Shown in pieces: positions 35,186 to 47,500 of a DNA stretch of 64,000 bases. The stretch's first letter is position 1. Every line of letters starts with the position of its first letter. Both the position numbers and the translations under genes were made by a program. Source of the DNA: Dastarcus helophoroides (Eukaryota > Arthropoda > Insecta > Coleoptera > Bothrideridae); the NCBI GenBank assembly GCA_028583605.1, contig CM053329.1, positions 17,770,455 to 17,834,454 of the forward strand, read 5' to 3'. The notes beneath the pieces are model-generated. The model worked only from the letters and a program-made list of their open reading frames with translations. It had not been told where the DNA came from and searched no databases.

Positions 35186-37202
35186 AAATAATAAATTTGG
35201 CTTATCAGGAAATCGTTCGCATTCCTTGAGTTATTCTGATTAGGAGACCAAATCATCTAAACAACTCCTAATCACTGAGATTATTTAAATTCGTTCAGGT
35301 CTTCTTAAGAGGACAAAGTAATCCTAAAACGTTAATTTGATTTTGTTGCTCTTCGGATGCGTTTAGATCTTCTTAAGAGGATAAACTTATCCTAAAAGGT
35401 TAATTTGATTTCGTTGCTCTTCATCAGAAAATTGTTCGGATGCTTGCAATTATCCTCATCACGAGTTCAAGTCATCTAAAAAATTTCCTGATTATTGAGA
35501 CAGAGATGAGATGATCTTTCGCTATCAAGAAAATGCTACAGATCCCTTCAAGTCTTCATAAGAAGCCATATTAAGTCTAAAAGAATAATATGTCTCTTCA
35601 GGAAATTGTTCGGATTCCTTTAATTATTCTTTTCAGGAGAATAAGTCATCTGAACAACTCCTGATCGCTGAGACAGACATTCCGTATCATAAACTTGTTC
35701 AAATTTATTCGGGTCTTTTTAAGAGGACAAATTAATCCTAAAGTATTAATTTGGTTTCATTGCTTTTCATCAGAAAATTGTTTGGATGCTATCAATTATC
35801 CTTATCACAAGTTTAAGTCATCTTAACAATTTTACGAATACTTAAACAGAGATTAGATGATCTTTTGCCATCGAGAAATGATTCAGATCCCTCCAAGTCT
35901 TCATAAGAAGCCATTTTAACTCTAAAGGAATAATATGCCCCTTTATCAAGAAATTGTTCGCATTCCTTTAGTTATTCTAATCAGAAGACCAAAGCATTTG
36001 AACAACTCCTTATGACTGACTAACCTTAAAAAAGTTAATTTGGTTTTGTTGCTCTTCATTAGAAAGTTGTTCGGATGCTTTCAATTGTCCTCATCACAAG
36101 TTCAAGTCATCTCAACAATTTGCTGATTATCGAGACAGAGATTAGATGATTTTTTGCCATCAAGAAGTGATTCAGATTTCTTCAAGTCTTCATAGAGATT
36201 AGATGATCTTTTGCGATCAATAAGTACATTCAGATCTATCCAAGTCTTCATAAGAAGCCATAATAATTCTAATGCCTCTTTATCAGGAAATTGTTCGCAT
36301 TCCTTCCGTTATTCTGATCAGGAACTAAGTCATCTGAACAACTCCTAATCACTGAGGCAGACATTCCGTATCTTGAACTTATTTAAATTCGTTTAAGTCT
36401 TCTTAAGAGGACAAACTAATCCTAAAAGGTTAATTTGATTTCGTTGCTCTACATCAGAAAATTGTTTGGATGCTTTCAATTATCCTTATCACAGTTCAAG
36501 TCATCTCATGAATTTCCTGATTATTGAGACAGAGATTAGATGATCTTTCGCCATCAAGAAGTGAGTCAGATTCCTTCAAGTCTTCATAGAGATTAAAAGA
36601 TTTTTCGCCATCAAGAAGTAGATTCATATCCCTTTAAGTCTTCATAAGAAGCCATATTAACTCTAACGCCTCTTCTTCAAGAAATTGTTCGCATTCCTTC
36701 AGTTATTCTAATCAGGAGACTAAGTCATCTGAACAACTCCTAATCACTGAGGCAGACATTTCGTATCATAAACTTATTTAAATTCGTTCCAGTCTTCTTA
36801 AGAGGACAAACTAATCCTAAAAGGTAAATATGATTTCGTTGCTTTTCATCAGAAAATTGTTTGGATGCTTTTAATTATCCTCATCATGAGTTCAAGTCAT
36901 CTCCTAAATTTCCTGATTATTGAGACAGACATTAGATGATCTTTCGCCATCAAGAAATGAGTCAGATCCCTTCAAGTCTTCATAGAGATTAGATGATTTT
37001 CCGCCATCAAGAAGTGGATTCAGATCCCTCCAAATCTTTATAAAAAGCCATATTCACTCTAATGCCTCTTCATCAGAAAATTGTTCGTGTTCCTTCAATT
37101 GTTCTGATCAGAAGACTAAGTCATCTAAGGAACTCCTAATCACTGAGGCAGACATTCCGTATCATGAACTTATTTAAATTCATTCAGGTCTTCTTAAGAG
37201 GA
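35186..37202. repeat. Satellite D, right divergent monomers
   Basis: The same motifs continue (GGTTAATTTG, GTCATCT.AACAA, GAGACAGA) but with many substitutions and length changes, and the 355-bp register is lost. This is the older flank of the homogenised array. Confidence 0.88.
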
Positions 37203-38042
37203 CAATATTTTTTTTAAAGTGTAATCCACTCTCAAAGGGTAACCCCATTATGCTTTCAAAGCACTGCGAGTAGGATACGGAAACAAGGATAGATGGCGAT
37301 GAACCGCCTTCTTAAACAAGGATGGGTTGTAATTTTTGGGGAAATTCCTTTCGGTAACAAGTTCCATAACTTGGAAGTTCTATAGAATAAAGAGTCTCCG
37401 TAGACAGAAGTCCTCACTGTGTCAAGCTGGACCGCACAGGAATTTGCTGTCTCCGACTCTCTAGTACGCCTCAAGAATCTTGCCCTTGGGGGGATCAATC
37501 TTATTAGTTCCTGCAAGCATCTTCCATGATAGTACTTGTAGAAAAGAGATAAGTCACCAACCATACGCCTGCGCTCTAGTATTTCGAGAGAATCTGTCAA
37601 ACTCTCGTCATCAATTAGGCAAATCGCTCTTTTTTGAATTGAATCCCAGAGAACTAAAGTGTGTTTTGGGGCTGAACTCCAAACATGAGAACAGTATTCT
37701 AATGTTGGCCTAACTTGAGCTTTGTATAGTGTTAATAGCTGATGATATGTGAAGTACTTTTTAGCTCTAAAAAGAAAGCCTAGCTTCTGAGAGGCGGATT
37801 TGGTAATGGCGCGCACATGATCGTCCCAAGAGAAGTTAGTGCTCGCATTCACTCCTAGGATAGATAGATTAGATCCCATCGGAAGGATTTCATCGTCCAT
37901 TAGTGTGTTTGTTGCATTATCTCTTGATGTTTTCTTAGAGAAAACCGCGACCTGAGTTTTTGAAGCGTTGAAGTCTACCAAATTGATCTTACCCCATTCC
38001 AGAATAATCTCGAGATCCCCATTAATCGTTTGTATCTACAGT
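37203..38042 (-). mobile_element. LINE 3' fragment inserted in satellite D
   Basis: The minus strand carries the same LINE as 23.6 kb, truncated 5' near GGAACTGTAGATAC and ending in TTTAAAAAAAATATT beside satellite sequence. Its DNA is close to the 23.6-kb copy over the shared part and lacks the 404-bp insert, which confirms that insert as secondary. Confidence 0.88.
37256..37981 (-). pseudogene. LINE reverse transcriptase C-terminal part, open for 241 codons
   Basis: This is the longest open frame in the window with a recognisable protein family. It begins after the catalytic YADD box, so it has no polymerase active site. Visible blocks are DFNASKTQVAVFSKKTS (thumb), LGVNASTNFSWDDHVRAI, TLYKAQVRPTLEYCSHVW, LWDSIQKRAICLIDD, LERRRMVGDLSLFYKYYHG and RTSKLWNLLPKGI, the usual order in the C-terminal part of CR1/Jockey-like LINEs. 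The frame stays open upstream to about 38,030, where a stop (TAG) and the truncation point lie. Without start, endonuclease or polymerase core it is a non-functional remnant, though little decayed. Confidence 0.85.
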
Positions 38043-39850
38043 TCCTTAAAGGTTAATTTGGTTTCATGGCTCTTCATTAGAAAGTTGTTCGGATACTTTC
38101 AATTATCCTCATTACGAGTTCAAGTCATCTCAACAATTTCCTGATTATCGAGACAGAGATTAGATGATCTTTCACCATCAAGAAGTGATTTAGATTCCTC
38201 CAACTCTTCATAAAAAGTCATATTGAGTCTAAAAAAATAATATTTATTTTCAGGAAATTGTTCGGATCCCTTTAATTATTAAGATCAGGAAAATGAATCA
38301 TCTAAACAACTCCTGATCATTGAGACAGACATTCCATACCATGGACTTTTCAAATTCATTCAGGTCTTCTTAGGAGGACAAATCAATCCTAAAAGGTTAA
38401 TTTGGTTTCTTGCTCTTCATCACAAAATTGTTCGGATGCTTTCAATTTTCCTCATCACGAGTTTAAGTCATCTCAACAATTTCCTGATTATCGAGACAGA
38501 GATTAGATTATCTTTCACCATCAAGAATTGATTCAGATTCCTCCAACTCTTCATAAGAAGCCATACTAAGTCTAAAAGAATAATATTTATTTTTATGAAA
38601 TTGTTCGGATTCCTTTAGTTATTATGATCAGGAGAATGAATCATCTAAACAACTCCTGATCATTAAGACAGACATTCCGTACCATGGACTTTTTCAAATT
38701 CATTCAGGTCTTCTTAGGAGGACAAATCAATCCTAAAAGGTTAATTTGGTTTCTTGCTCTTCATCAGAAAATTGTTCGGATGCTTTCAATTATCCTCATC
38801 ACGAGTTCAAGTCATTTTAAAAATTTCCTGATTACTGAGACAGAGATTAGGTAATCTTTCGCCATCAAGAAGTGATTCAGATTTCTTCAAGTCTCCATAG
38901 AGATGATATGATTAGATTTCCATTCTCCTGATAAGGCAAGATAAAGTAAGGTACACTGACGATTACTGAGCACCTGATAGTTATTCAGAGCATCTTAAAA
39001 AGACAAATGAACATTAAAAGGTTAGTTTGTTCTTCATTAAGAAATTGTACAGATGGCCTCAGTTCTCTTCATCAGAATATCAAGTTATCTGAACAATTCC
39101 TGATCACTGAGACAGATTATTCACCATCATTTCTTGTCAAAAACTTATTTAAATACCTTAAGGTCTCTTTAGTAGGATAAATTAAGCTTAAAAGGTTAAT
39201 TTGGTTTCGTTGCTCTTTATCAGAAAATTGTTTGGATGCTTTAAATTATCCTCATCAAAAGTCATCTTAACAATTTTCTGAATACTGAGATAGTGATTAG
39301 ATGATCTTTCGCCATCGAGAATTGATTTAGATCCCTCCAAGTCTTCACAAGAAATCATATTAACTCTAAAAGGAAATTGTTCGAATTTCTTCAGTTATTC
39401 TGAGCAGACCGTGATGATCTGAACAACTTCTGATCACTGAAACAGACATTCCGCAATCATTCCATATCAGGAACTTATTCAAGGTCTTCTTAAGAGGACA
39501 AATTGATCCTAAAGGAATAATTTGGCTTCATTGCTCTTCATCAAAAAGTTATTTGGATGCCTTCAGTTCTCCTCATCAGTAGCTCAAGTCTTCTCAACCA
39601 CTTCCTGATTACTTAGACTGTGGACGATGGTTCACCATCAAGAAGTCATTCAGTTCCTTTTAAGTCTTCAAAAGAAGACATATTAACCATAAAAATTAGG
39701 CCCTTCATCAAAAAACTGTTCGGATTTTTCCAGTTGTTCTGATTAGGAGACCAAGTTATCTGAACAACTTCCTTATCATCCAAATCGACATTTCACGATC
39801 ATCCCATATCAGGAATTGTAAAAAGTTATATAGATGCCGCCGCAGATTTA
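38043..39850. repeat. Satellite D, outer right divergent monomers
   Basis: Diverged monomers continue after the LINE, with a well-matched local pair (38,090-38,500 and 38,500-38,830). About 38,925-39,265 repeats the left-edge segment near 28.6 kb. Confidence 0.85.
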
Positions 39851-40710
39851 TAATAAAGATAGATTAATTAGCTTAATTAAGCTCCATAACTGATTCTCCT
39901 CATGAGGAAGTTATTCAAGATCAATGTAGATTGCCTAATGAGGAGCTGAAGTAATAAGGACAAATTCAGCCTTAAGTGATAATTTAGTGTAATGACTTTA
40001 GGCTTTCTCATCAAGAGACTTTTCGTTTTTGTTGTGCATTGCTATTGCTAGAGAAAGAGGCCAACTCTGTTGCCTCTTTCAGCACCAAGTATTACTTTTT
40101 AAGATTAAAAAGTAATCCCGTTGTAGCCTTGGAGTTTCGAATTAAAAACCAGAGCTAGTCAAATGAGAGGTAACCACACACTTGCAAAATGGAAATGCAT
40201 TATCTTTAAATCCTAGCGGAATCTCTATGAACATCTTGCTAGTCGCTTGTTCCTATAATTAGAAAACGAGAATTTGCAAAAACACGTGACAGGTGGTTAC
40301 AAATTTCAAAATAATAAATTCTTGGGTTCGCGATCCTAGAAAATGGAGTCCGAGAGGATTTTTATCATTGGCCAAATACCATGAACTTAACAATTTGACA
40401 ATTTAACCATTATGGTTCAGGTAAATATTTTGGGAAAATAAATCTTAAGACTATTTGCTGCTTCTTGCTTAACGTACAATTGTTGGATGCATGTTTACGA
40501 GAAAGTATTCATCAAATATTTTTTGCTTCCAACTTGACCTGTACAACTTTCTATGGAAAGCATTCTGTATCTTTTTGTTTAATTTTAAGGGAAATGTGGT
40601 ACAGGAATTCGTATTAGTTACGAGTCGACCTATACGTCTTTTGACTTGCTATGTAACTTCAGAAGCAATTGTTGAGAAAGGAATCATTTTGGGAAACTAG
40701 TCTTTTTTTT
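39851..40710. other. Low-copy spacer with two adjacent hairpins
   Basis: No gene recognised. Two strong hairpins lie next to each other (listed separately). A 69-codon plus frame at 40,491-40,700 shows no family features and is not called. Confidence 0.5.
40053..40116. repeat. Two adjacent hairpins
   Basis: Hairpin 1 (40,053-40,080) pairs GAAAGAGGCCAAC with GTTGCCTCTTTC around TCT, with one bulged C. Hairpin 2 (40,091-40,116) pairs ATTACTTTTT with AAAAAGTAAT around AAGATT. Neither is followed by a gene, so a terminator role is not supported. Confidence 0.7.
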
Positions 40711-40975
40711 ACTTTTTTTTTAAAGTTTAGTCCAAAGGGTAACCCCATTATGCTTTCAAAGCAGTGGGAGTAGGATGCGGAAACAAGAATAGATGGCGAT
40801 CAACCGCCTTCTTAAACAAGGATGGGTTGTAATTTTTGGGGAAATTCCTTTCGGTAACAAGTTCCATAACTTGGAAGTTCTATAGAAAAAAGAGTCACCG
40901 TAGACAGAAGTCCTCACTGCGTCAAGCTGGACCGCACAGGAACAAGAATAGGTTGTAATTTTTGGGGATAATTAC
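40711..40975 (-). mobile_element. LINE 3'-end fragment
   Basis: About 225 bp of the same LINE 3' end lie here (minus strand, 3' edge near 40,715). At 40,940 the sequence jumps and repeats part of the element again (AGGTTGTAATTTTTGGGG, as at about 40,825), which indicates an internal duplication or rearrangement. Confidence 0.82.
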
Positions 40976-42120
40976 TTTTGAAATCTCTTGACCTCGACAA
41001 AAGTTTTCAAAAAAAAAATCGTCTTGGGACATTGTAGTCTTCCATTTAAGCTATTTATTATTCGACTGAGATTTTTCAAAGACGCATCTTCTTGAGATAG
41101 TCTACCGTTCTCCGTTTAATCTACAGATCTTCTTATGAAAATTTTGGCGAAAGGATTCTTGTAGACACATTCTTCTTCACGTCCTTTGTCGTACATGTTT
41201 TTCATATTCCTTGTAGTAATTATCGTTAATAAAGTTTATTACTTATCAGTAAATGTTGGAAAAAAATCCTCTTGAAACATTTTTTTCTCCCACTACTTTA
41301 CTCCAATTTTTGGGGGAGACATATTTTTGAAAAACTAGCCCAGTTCCCACTGATAGTTCTCGATTTTAAAGAAAGAAATCTTCTTGGGACAGTCTCTAAC
41401 GTTTTATTTAAAATATATGTAAATCCATGGAAATTTTGGAAAGACAAATCTTCTTGAGATAGTCTATCACCCTCCAATTAATCTAAAGTTCTCGCTATGG
41501 AAATTTTGGCAAAAGAATTCTTCTAAGGGCATGCTATAATTTTCCAATTGGCTTCTAGTTTCTTTATATATTCTCTGTATTTTCTTTGCGAAGTAGTCTT
41601 ATTTTCATTCATGTTTTATTGGCTTATTCTTAGGCAGTTACTCCGTCCACAATTCTAGATTCTATAAGAGATTGAAAATTCCTAACAGAAGGTAACTGAA
41701 GATGTGGAATGACAAAGGCAAAGCAGTTACTCCTTCCACGATTTTAGATTCTATAAGAGATTGAAAATTCCTAACAGAAGGTAACTGGAGATGTATAATG
41801 GCAGAGGCAAAGCAGTTATTTCTGCCACAATTCTAGATCTTCAGTAACCTCCTGTAAAGGACCGGTAATCTCTTACATAATCTAGAATTGTGGAAGGAGT
41901 AAGTGACGAAGAAAAATCCATTAAAACATGAATTATTTTTGCCTTACCGTAAATTTTGGGCAAAAACTCCTCTTGAAATATTTTTTTCTCTTACTACTTA
42001 AACCTCCAAGAACAATATTTAAGGAAGTTATCTTAAGAAACCAGCTCAGTTTCCTCTTAATGGCTTACTAGACGATACACATTTTAAAGAAAGAAATTTT
42101 CTAATGTTTTACATAAGTTA
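40976..42120. repeat. Satellite E, degenerate units of about 100 bp
   Basis: Loose repetition of AAATTTTGG, ATCTTCTTGAGACA and TTAATCTA.AT blocks. It includes a local duplication and inversion at 41,635-41,912, described separately. Confidence 0.65.
41635..41912. repeat. 103-bp tandem duplication plus inverted copy
   Basis: GGCAGTTACTCCGTCCACAA and GCAGTTACTCCTTCCACGAT start two tandem units of about 103 bp, both with GATTGAAAATTCCTAACAGA and AGGTAACTG. A third partial unit follows. At about 41,868-41,910 the reverse complement of the unit start appears (TCTAGAATTGTGGAAGGAGT), so the block can fold back on itself. Confidence 0.75.
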
Positions 42121-43338
42121 TATATACTCGATAACAATTTTAAAAGGAAGGGCCTTCTTGAGACGTTGTAACATCTTCCACCTAATCTAGGCATTTTGCC
42201 ATGGAAAATTTGGTACAAGAATCCTTCTAGGGACATTTTTTTTCTGGTTGACCATTACATTGTTTGAGAAAAATTTTGGAGAAAAAAATTATTTTCAAAA
42301 ATTTTGCTCTTGCTATAACTACAAAGACAATTTTTGAAAACAAATTGTTTTGGGAAACCACCTCAGTTTCCGCGTATAACATGGAAATTTTGGCGAAACA
42401 ATTCTTTAAAGACATGTTATATTTCCCAATTGATTTATATTTTTTTGGCGTAAATTTTGGGAAAAAAATCTTCTTGAAATGTTGTTTTCTTCTTTTATTA
42501 TTTATAACTTCAAAACAATTTTAAAAAAATAATCCTGTAAAACTAGTACAGTTTTTATTTAATTCATTGCTAGTTCTCGACCACATTCTAAAAAAAGGAA
42601 TCTTCATGAGACAATTTCTAACGTTCCACGTAAGCTGTATGTGATTCGATGGGATTTTTGGAAAGAAGGGTCTTCTTAAGACATTGTATCACTTTCCACT
42701 TAATCTAGGGATCTCGTCATGGAAATTTTGGTACAACGATTCTTTTAGAGACCTTTTCCCTCTTCTTGATTGACCTTTACACTCTTTGACGAAAATTTTG
42801 GAGAAAAAATTGTTTTCAAACATTTTTCTCTTATTATAATTACAAGGAATATTTTTGGTAAGAAATCTTGGGAAACTACCTCACTTTCCGTGTATAGCAT
42901 GAAAATTTTGGCGAAAGAATTCTTTAAAGACATGTTATATTTCCCAATTGATTTATATTTTTTTTATGGCGTAAATTTTGGGGAAAAAATCTTCTTGAAA
43001 TGTTTTTTTTCTCTTATTATTTATAACTTCAAAACAATTTTAAGAAAATAATCCTGTAAAACTAGTACAGTTTTTATTTAATTCATTGCTAGTTCTCGAA
43101 CACATTCTAAAAAAGGAATCTTCTTGAGGCATTTTCTAAAGTTCCACGTAAGCTATATATGATTCGATAGGAATTTTGGAAAGAAGGGTCTTCTTAAGAC
43201 ATTGTATCACTTTCCATCTTAATCTAGGGATCTCGTCATGGAAATTTTGGTACAACGATTCTTTTAGACACCTTTTCCCTCTTCTTGATTGACCTTTACA
43301 CTCTTTGACGAAAATTTTGGAGAAAAAATTGTTTTCAA
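42121..43338. repeat. Satellite E, 518-bp higher-order units
   Basis: AATCTAGG landmarks at 42,184, 42,702 and 43,221 lie 518-519 bp apart with long matching flanks (GGAAATTTTGGTACAA, TCTTTAAAGACATGTTATAT, CTGTAAAACTAGTACAG). Each unit is built of diverged subunits of about 100 bp. The third unit is cut off at 43,338 by the LINE fragment. Confidence 0.88.
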
Positions 43339-43434
43339 ACTTGGAAGTTCTATAACTTGGAAGTTCTATAACTTGGAAGTTCTATAACTTGGAAGTTCTA
43401 TAACTTGGAAGTTCTATAACTTGGAAGTTCTATA
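43339..43434. repeat. 16-bp minisatellite, six perfect copies
   Basis: ACTTGGAAGTTCTATA is repeated six times without change from 43,339 to 43,434. The unit is part of the adjacent LINE sequence (single copy as AACTTGGAAGTTCTATAG near 37,370 and 40,868). Confidence 0.95.
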
Positions 43435-43567
43435 GAAAAAAGAGTCTCCGTAGACAGAAGTCTTCACTGTGTCAAGCTGGACTGCACAGGAATTTGCTGT
43501 CTCCGACTGTCTAGTATGCCTCAAGGATCTTGCCCCTGACGGGATCAATCCTATTAGTTCCTGCTTG
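43419..43567 (-). mobile_element. LINE fragment lacking its 3' end
   Basis: The fragment matches the LINE from the ACTTGGAAGTTCTATAG site through TCTCCGTAGACAGAAGTC and TCAAGCTGGACTGCACAGGA to CCTATTAGTTCCTGC. It has no 3' tail, so it is a broken piece and not an original insertion end. Confidence 0.85.
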
Positions 43568-44560
43568 AGAAATTCTCTTGCTTCGGTTTTGGTCTATTCG
43601 ATGAAAATTAAGAAGAAAAAAAAATTGATTCATTGTACCTAGTCTTTGCTATCTAACTCACACCCGCCGCATATATTTTAAGAAAAGATGTCCTGTTGAG
43701 ATTTTTCTCACTTTCCAGTTGATATACACAATATTTGACGGAAATTGTGTAGAAAAAATAATTCTTTTTTACAAGATTTCTAATTTCAAGAAAAAAATGT
43801 ATTAACGGAGAATTGTTGAGAAACTGGTGCGATTTCCACTTCACTATCAGCAATTTTGAGAGAATAAAATCTTCTTGAAACATTTTGTGGAAATTTGAAG
43901 AAAAAATTGTTTGTGTCCTTATATCCCTTGCTTTCTAACCTCTAAGTCGTCCTTGCAGAAATTTTGATAAAGGATATCCCACTCAAACATTTGCTTTCTA
44001 ACTAATCTATGCATTTTTTGATGGAAATTGAGAAAGCACCTTTTTGTCTTATCTAATCCCAAGAGAAATTTTTGAGACAGCAATATTCATGAGTAATTAG
44101 GTCAGTACTCTCTTAACTTCTACATCTCTAAACAGAAATGTTGAAGAAGTGAATTTTCTAGAAATATTTGGCATCCAACATACGCTAGACATAACTTAAT
44201 GGTAATTCTATCGCCTTCGATCTAACCTACAGATTTCCTGATAAAAATTTAAAGAGCAAAGTCTTTTTGGAACATTTTTTCGCTTGTTAATGTAGCCATA
44301 TATTGTTTGCCAGATTTTTGGAACAAGATGTGTCTCTTTTAAAATTATTTAAATTTAAATTCAAAATAATTTTAAATTTAAAGCCAATTCTTTTGAAACG
44401 TATTTTCTTGAAAAAGTGGCTCATTCCTGATGGGACTTCTTGAGAAAATAACCTTTCCTTTCTCTATAAAAAAAATAAATTTAAATTCTAATCAATATTT
44501 TTTGGAGCCAGAATGTTTCTTGGGACATTTTCTTGTTTCTTAGTTAATCTGCACATCTGG
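43568..44560. repeat. Degenerate satellite transition
   Basis: Loose repeats with AATTTTGA.GAAA and TTTCTAACT words lie between satellites E and F. The frames here are short and unsupported. Confidence 0.5.
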
Positions 44561-47500
44561 TAACGGATATTTTAATGTAATAATACCTTGATAACATTTT
44601 TTCCTTGAAGAAATGTTTAGATTAGGTAAGACAAAACTTCTTTTTGTAATATTTTACCTCAACACCTCTCCAAGCCTTTCTTAGAAAAATTTCTGAGAAA
44701 AAAATTCTCCGATAGATCTTCTCTTGCTTCTTGCTTAATAAGACATATTTTGAAATAAACTTCAGAAAAGATATTCCTTATCAAACATTTTCTAAATTGC
44801 TGATTAATCTAAATATCCATCAGCAGAAATGTTTGGGAAAAATCTCCTGTAACATCTGAGCTTTTTATTTAACGTAGCATCCTTCGAAGAAAATTTGAAG
44901 AAGAAAATCTGCTTCTAAGATTTTGTGGGTTTTTATTTAATTTTTGACGAAAACTTTCTGAGGAAAAAAATCTTTAGATTGTGCCCTTGCTTTTTTTTTA
45001 TAAAACATATTTCTGAGTAAATCTTAAGAGAAACAATCTGTTATGAAATATTCTATAAATTCTTGGTAAACTTAAATATCTTTCATCAGAAATATTTGGG
45101 AAAAATTCTCTTAGAACTCCCGTGCTTCTTATTTGACGTTACACCTTTCGAAGGAATTTTTCAGAAGTAAATCTGATACTGATATTTGTTTCTTTCACAA
45201 GAAATTTCTGAGAAAAAATTCTCATTTAGATTATTTTGCCTTTTGTCTAATCTAACGTATTTCTGAGTAAATCTCAGGGAAGGAGCTTCTCATCAAGCAT
45301 TCTTTGAATTCTTGGTTTACCAAAATATCTTTCTTCAGAAATGTTTGGGATACAATCTCTTGGACATCCATTCTTCTTATTTAACGTGACCTTGTCCAAA
45401 GGAATTTTTTCAGAAGAAAATCTGCTTCCGTTCGTTACTTTTTGTTTAATCTTTGGAGAAAATTTTCTGAGAAAATATAACATAACATACTTGTAAATAA
45501 ATCTCAGGGAAAAAGTTTCTCATCAGGCACTCTCTGAATTTTTGGTTAACCCAAATATTTTTCATTAGAAACGTTTGGGAAAAATCTCTTAGAGCATCCG
45601 TGCTTTCTTATTTGACGTAACAGCTTTCGGAGGAATTCTTTAGAAAAAAATCTGATTCTGATATTTTGTTTCTTTCTTAAGAAATTTCTGAGAAACAATT
45701 CTCATTTGGATTTCTTTTTGCTTTTTGTTTAATATAACATATTTCTGAGTAAATCCCAGGGAAGTTCCTCATCAAGCGTGTTCTGAATTCTTGGTTAACT
45801 CAAACATCTTTCATCAGAAATGTTTGGGAAAAATCTCTAAGCACATCCGTGCTTTCTTATTTGACGTAACAGCCTTTGAAGGAATTCTTCAGAACAAAAT
45901 CTGATTCTGATAATTTGTTTTTTCTCGAGAAATTTCTGAGAAACAATTCTCATTTGAATTTCTTTTTGCTTTTTGTCTAATATCACATATTTCTGAGTAA
46001 ATCTCAGGGAAGGAGCTCCTCATGAAGCATTCTTTGAATTCTTGGTTTACAAAAATATCTTTCTTCAGAAATATTTGGGATAAAATCTCTTGGACGTCCA
46101 ATCTTCGTATTTAATGTAACATCGTTCAAAGGAAATTTTCCAGAAGAAAATCTGCTTTTGTTACTTTATCACTTTTTGTTTAATCTTCGGAGGAAATTTT
46201 CCGAGAAAATATAACATAAGATACTTGTCAGTAAATCTCAGGGAACAAGTTCCTCATCAGGCACTCTCTGAATTCTTGGTTAACCCAAATATCTTTCATC
46301 AGAAATGTTTGGGAAAAAATCTCTTGAAAGACCTACTTTTTTTATTTAACGTGACCTGGTTCAAAGGAAAGTTGTTAGAAAAAATCTGCTTTTGATATTT
46401 TGTTGCTTTTGGCTTAATATTTGGCGGGAAATTTCCAAGAAAAAACCACTTTAGGTTTTTTCTTGCTTTTTGGTTAATATAGCATATTTCTGAATAAATC
46501 TCAGAGAGGAAGCTCCTCATCAAACATTCTCTAAATTCTTGGCTAAGTCAAAAATCTTTCATCAGTAATCTTTGGGAAAAAATCTCTTGGAACATCTACT
46601 TTTCTTATTTAACGTGATATCGTTCAAAGGAAAGTTTTCAGAAAAAATCTGCTTATGATCTTTTGTTGCTTTTGTCTTAATCGTTGACGGGAGATTTCTA
46701 AGAAAAAATCTACTTTAGATTTTTTCTTGATTTTTGGTTAATATACCATATTTCTGAATAAATCTCAGGGAAGAAGTTCCTCATCAAGCGTTTTCTGAAC
46801 TCTTGGTTAACCCAAACATCTTTCATCAGAAATGTTTGGGAAAAATCTCTAAGCACATCCGTGCTATCTTATTTGACGTAACAGACTTCGAAGGAATTCT
46901 TCAGAAGAAAATCTGATTGTGGTAATTTGTTTTTTCATGAGAAATTTCTGAGAAACAATTCTCATTTGAATTTCTTTTTGCTTTTTGTCTAATTTAAACA
47001 TGTTTCTGAGTAAATCTCAGGGAAGGAGGTCCTCATCAAGCATTCTTTGGATACTTGGTTTACCAAAATATCTTTCTTCAGAAGTATTTGGGATAAAATC
47101 TCTTGGACGTTCACTCTTCGTATTTAATGTAATATCGTTCAAAGACAATTTTCCAGAAGAAAATCTGCTTTTGTTACTTTATCACTTTTTGTTTAATCTT
47201 CGGAGCAAATTTTCCGAGAAAATATAACATATCTGTCAGTAAATCTCAGGGAACAAGTTCCTCATCAGGCACTCTCTGAATTCTTGGTTAACCCAAATAT
47301 CTTTCATCAGAAATGTTTAGGAAAAAATCTCTTGAAAGATCTACTTTTTTTATTTAACGTGACCTGGTTCAAAGGAAAGTTATCAGAAAAAATCAGCTTC
47401 TGATATTTTGTAGCTTTTGGCTCAATCTTTGGCGAGAAATTTCCAACAAAAAATTCCGCATTACGTTTTTTCTTGCTTTTTGGTTAATATAGCATATTTC

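Noticed and set aside
28545..39850. Hammerhead motif within satellite D (many CTGAT and CATCAG words)
   Set aside because: No CTGANGA is followed by a stem and GAAA in the monomer; the words are parts of GATTACTGAGACAG-type repeats.
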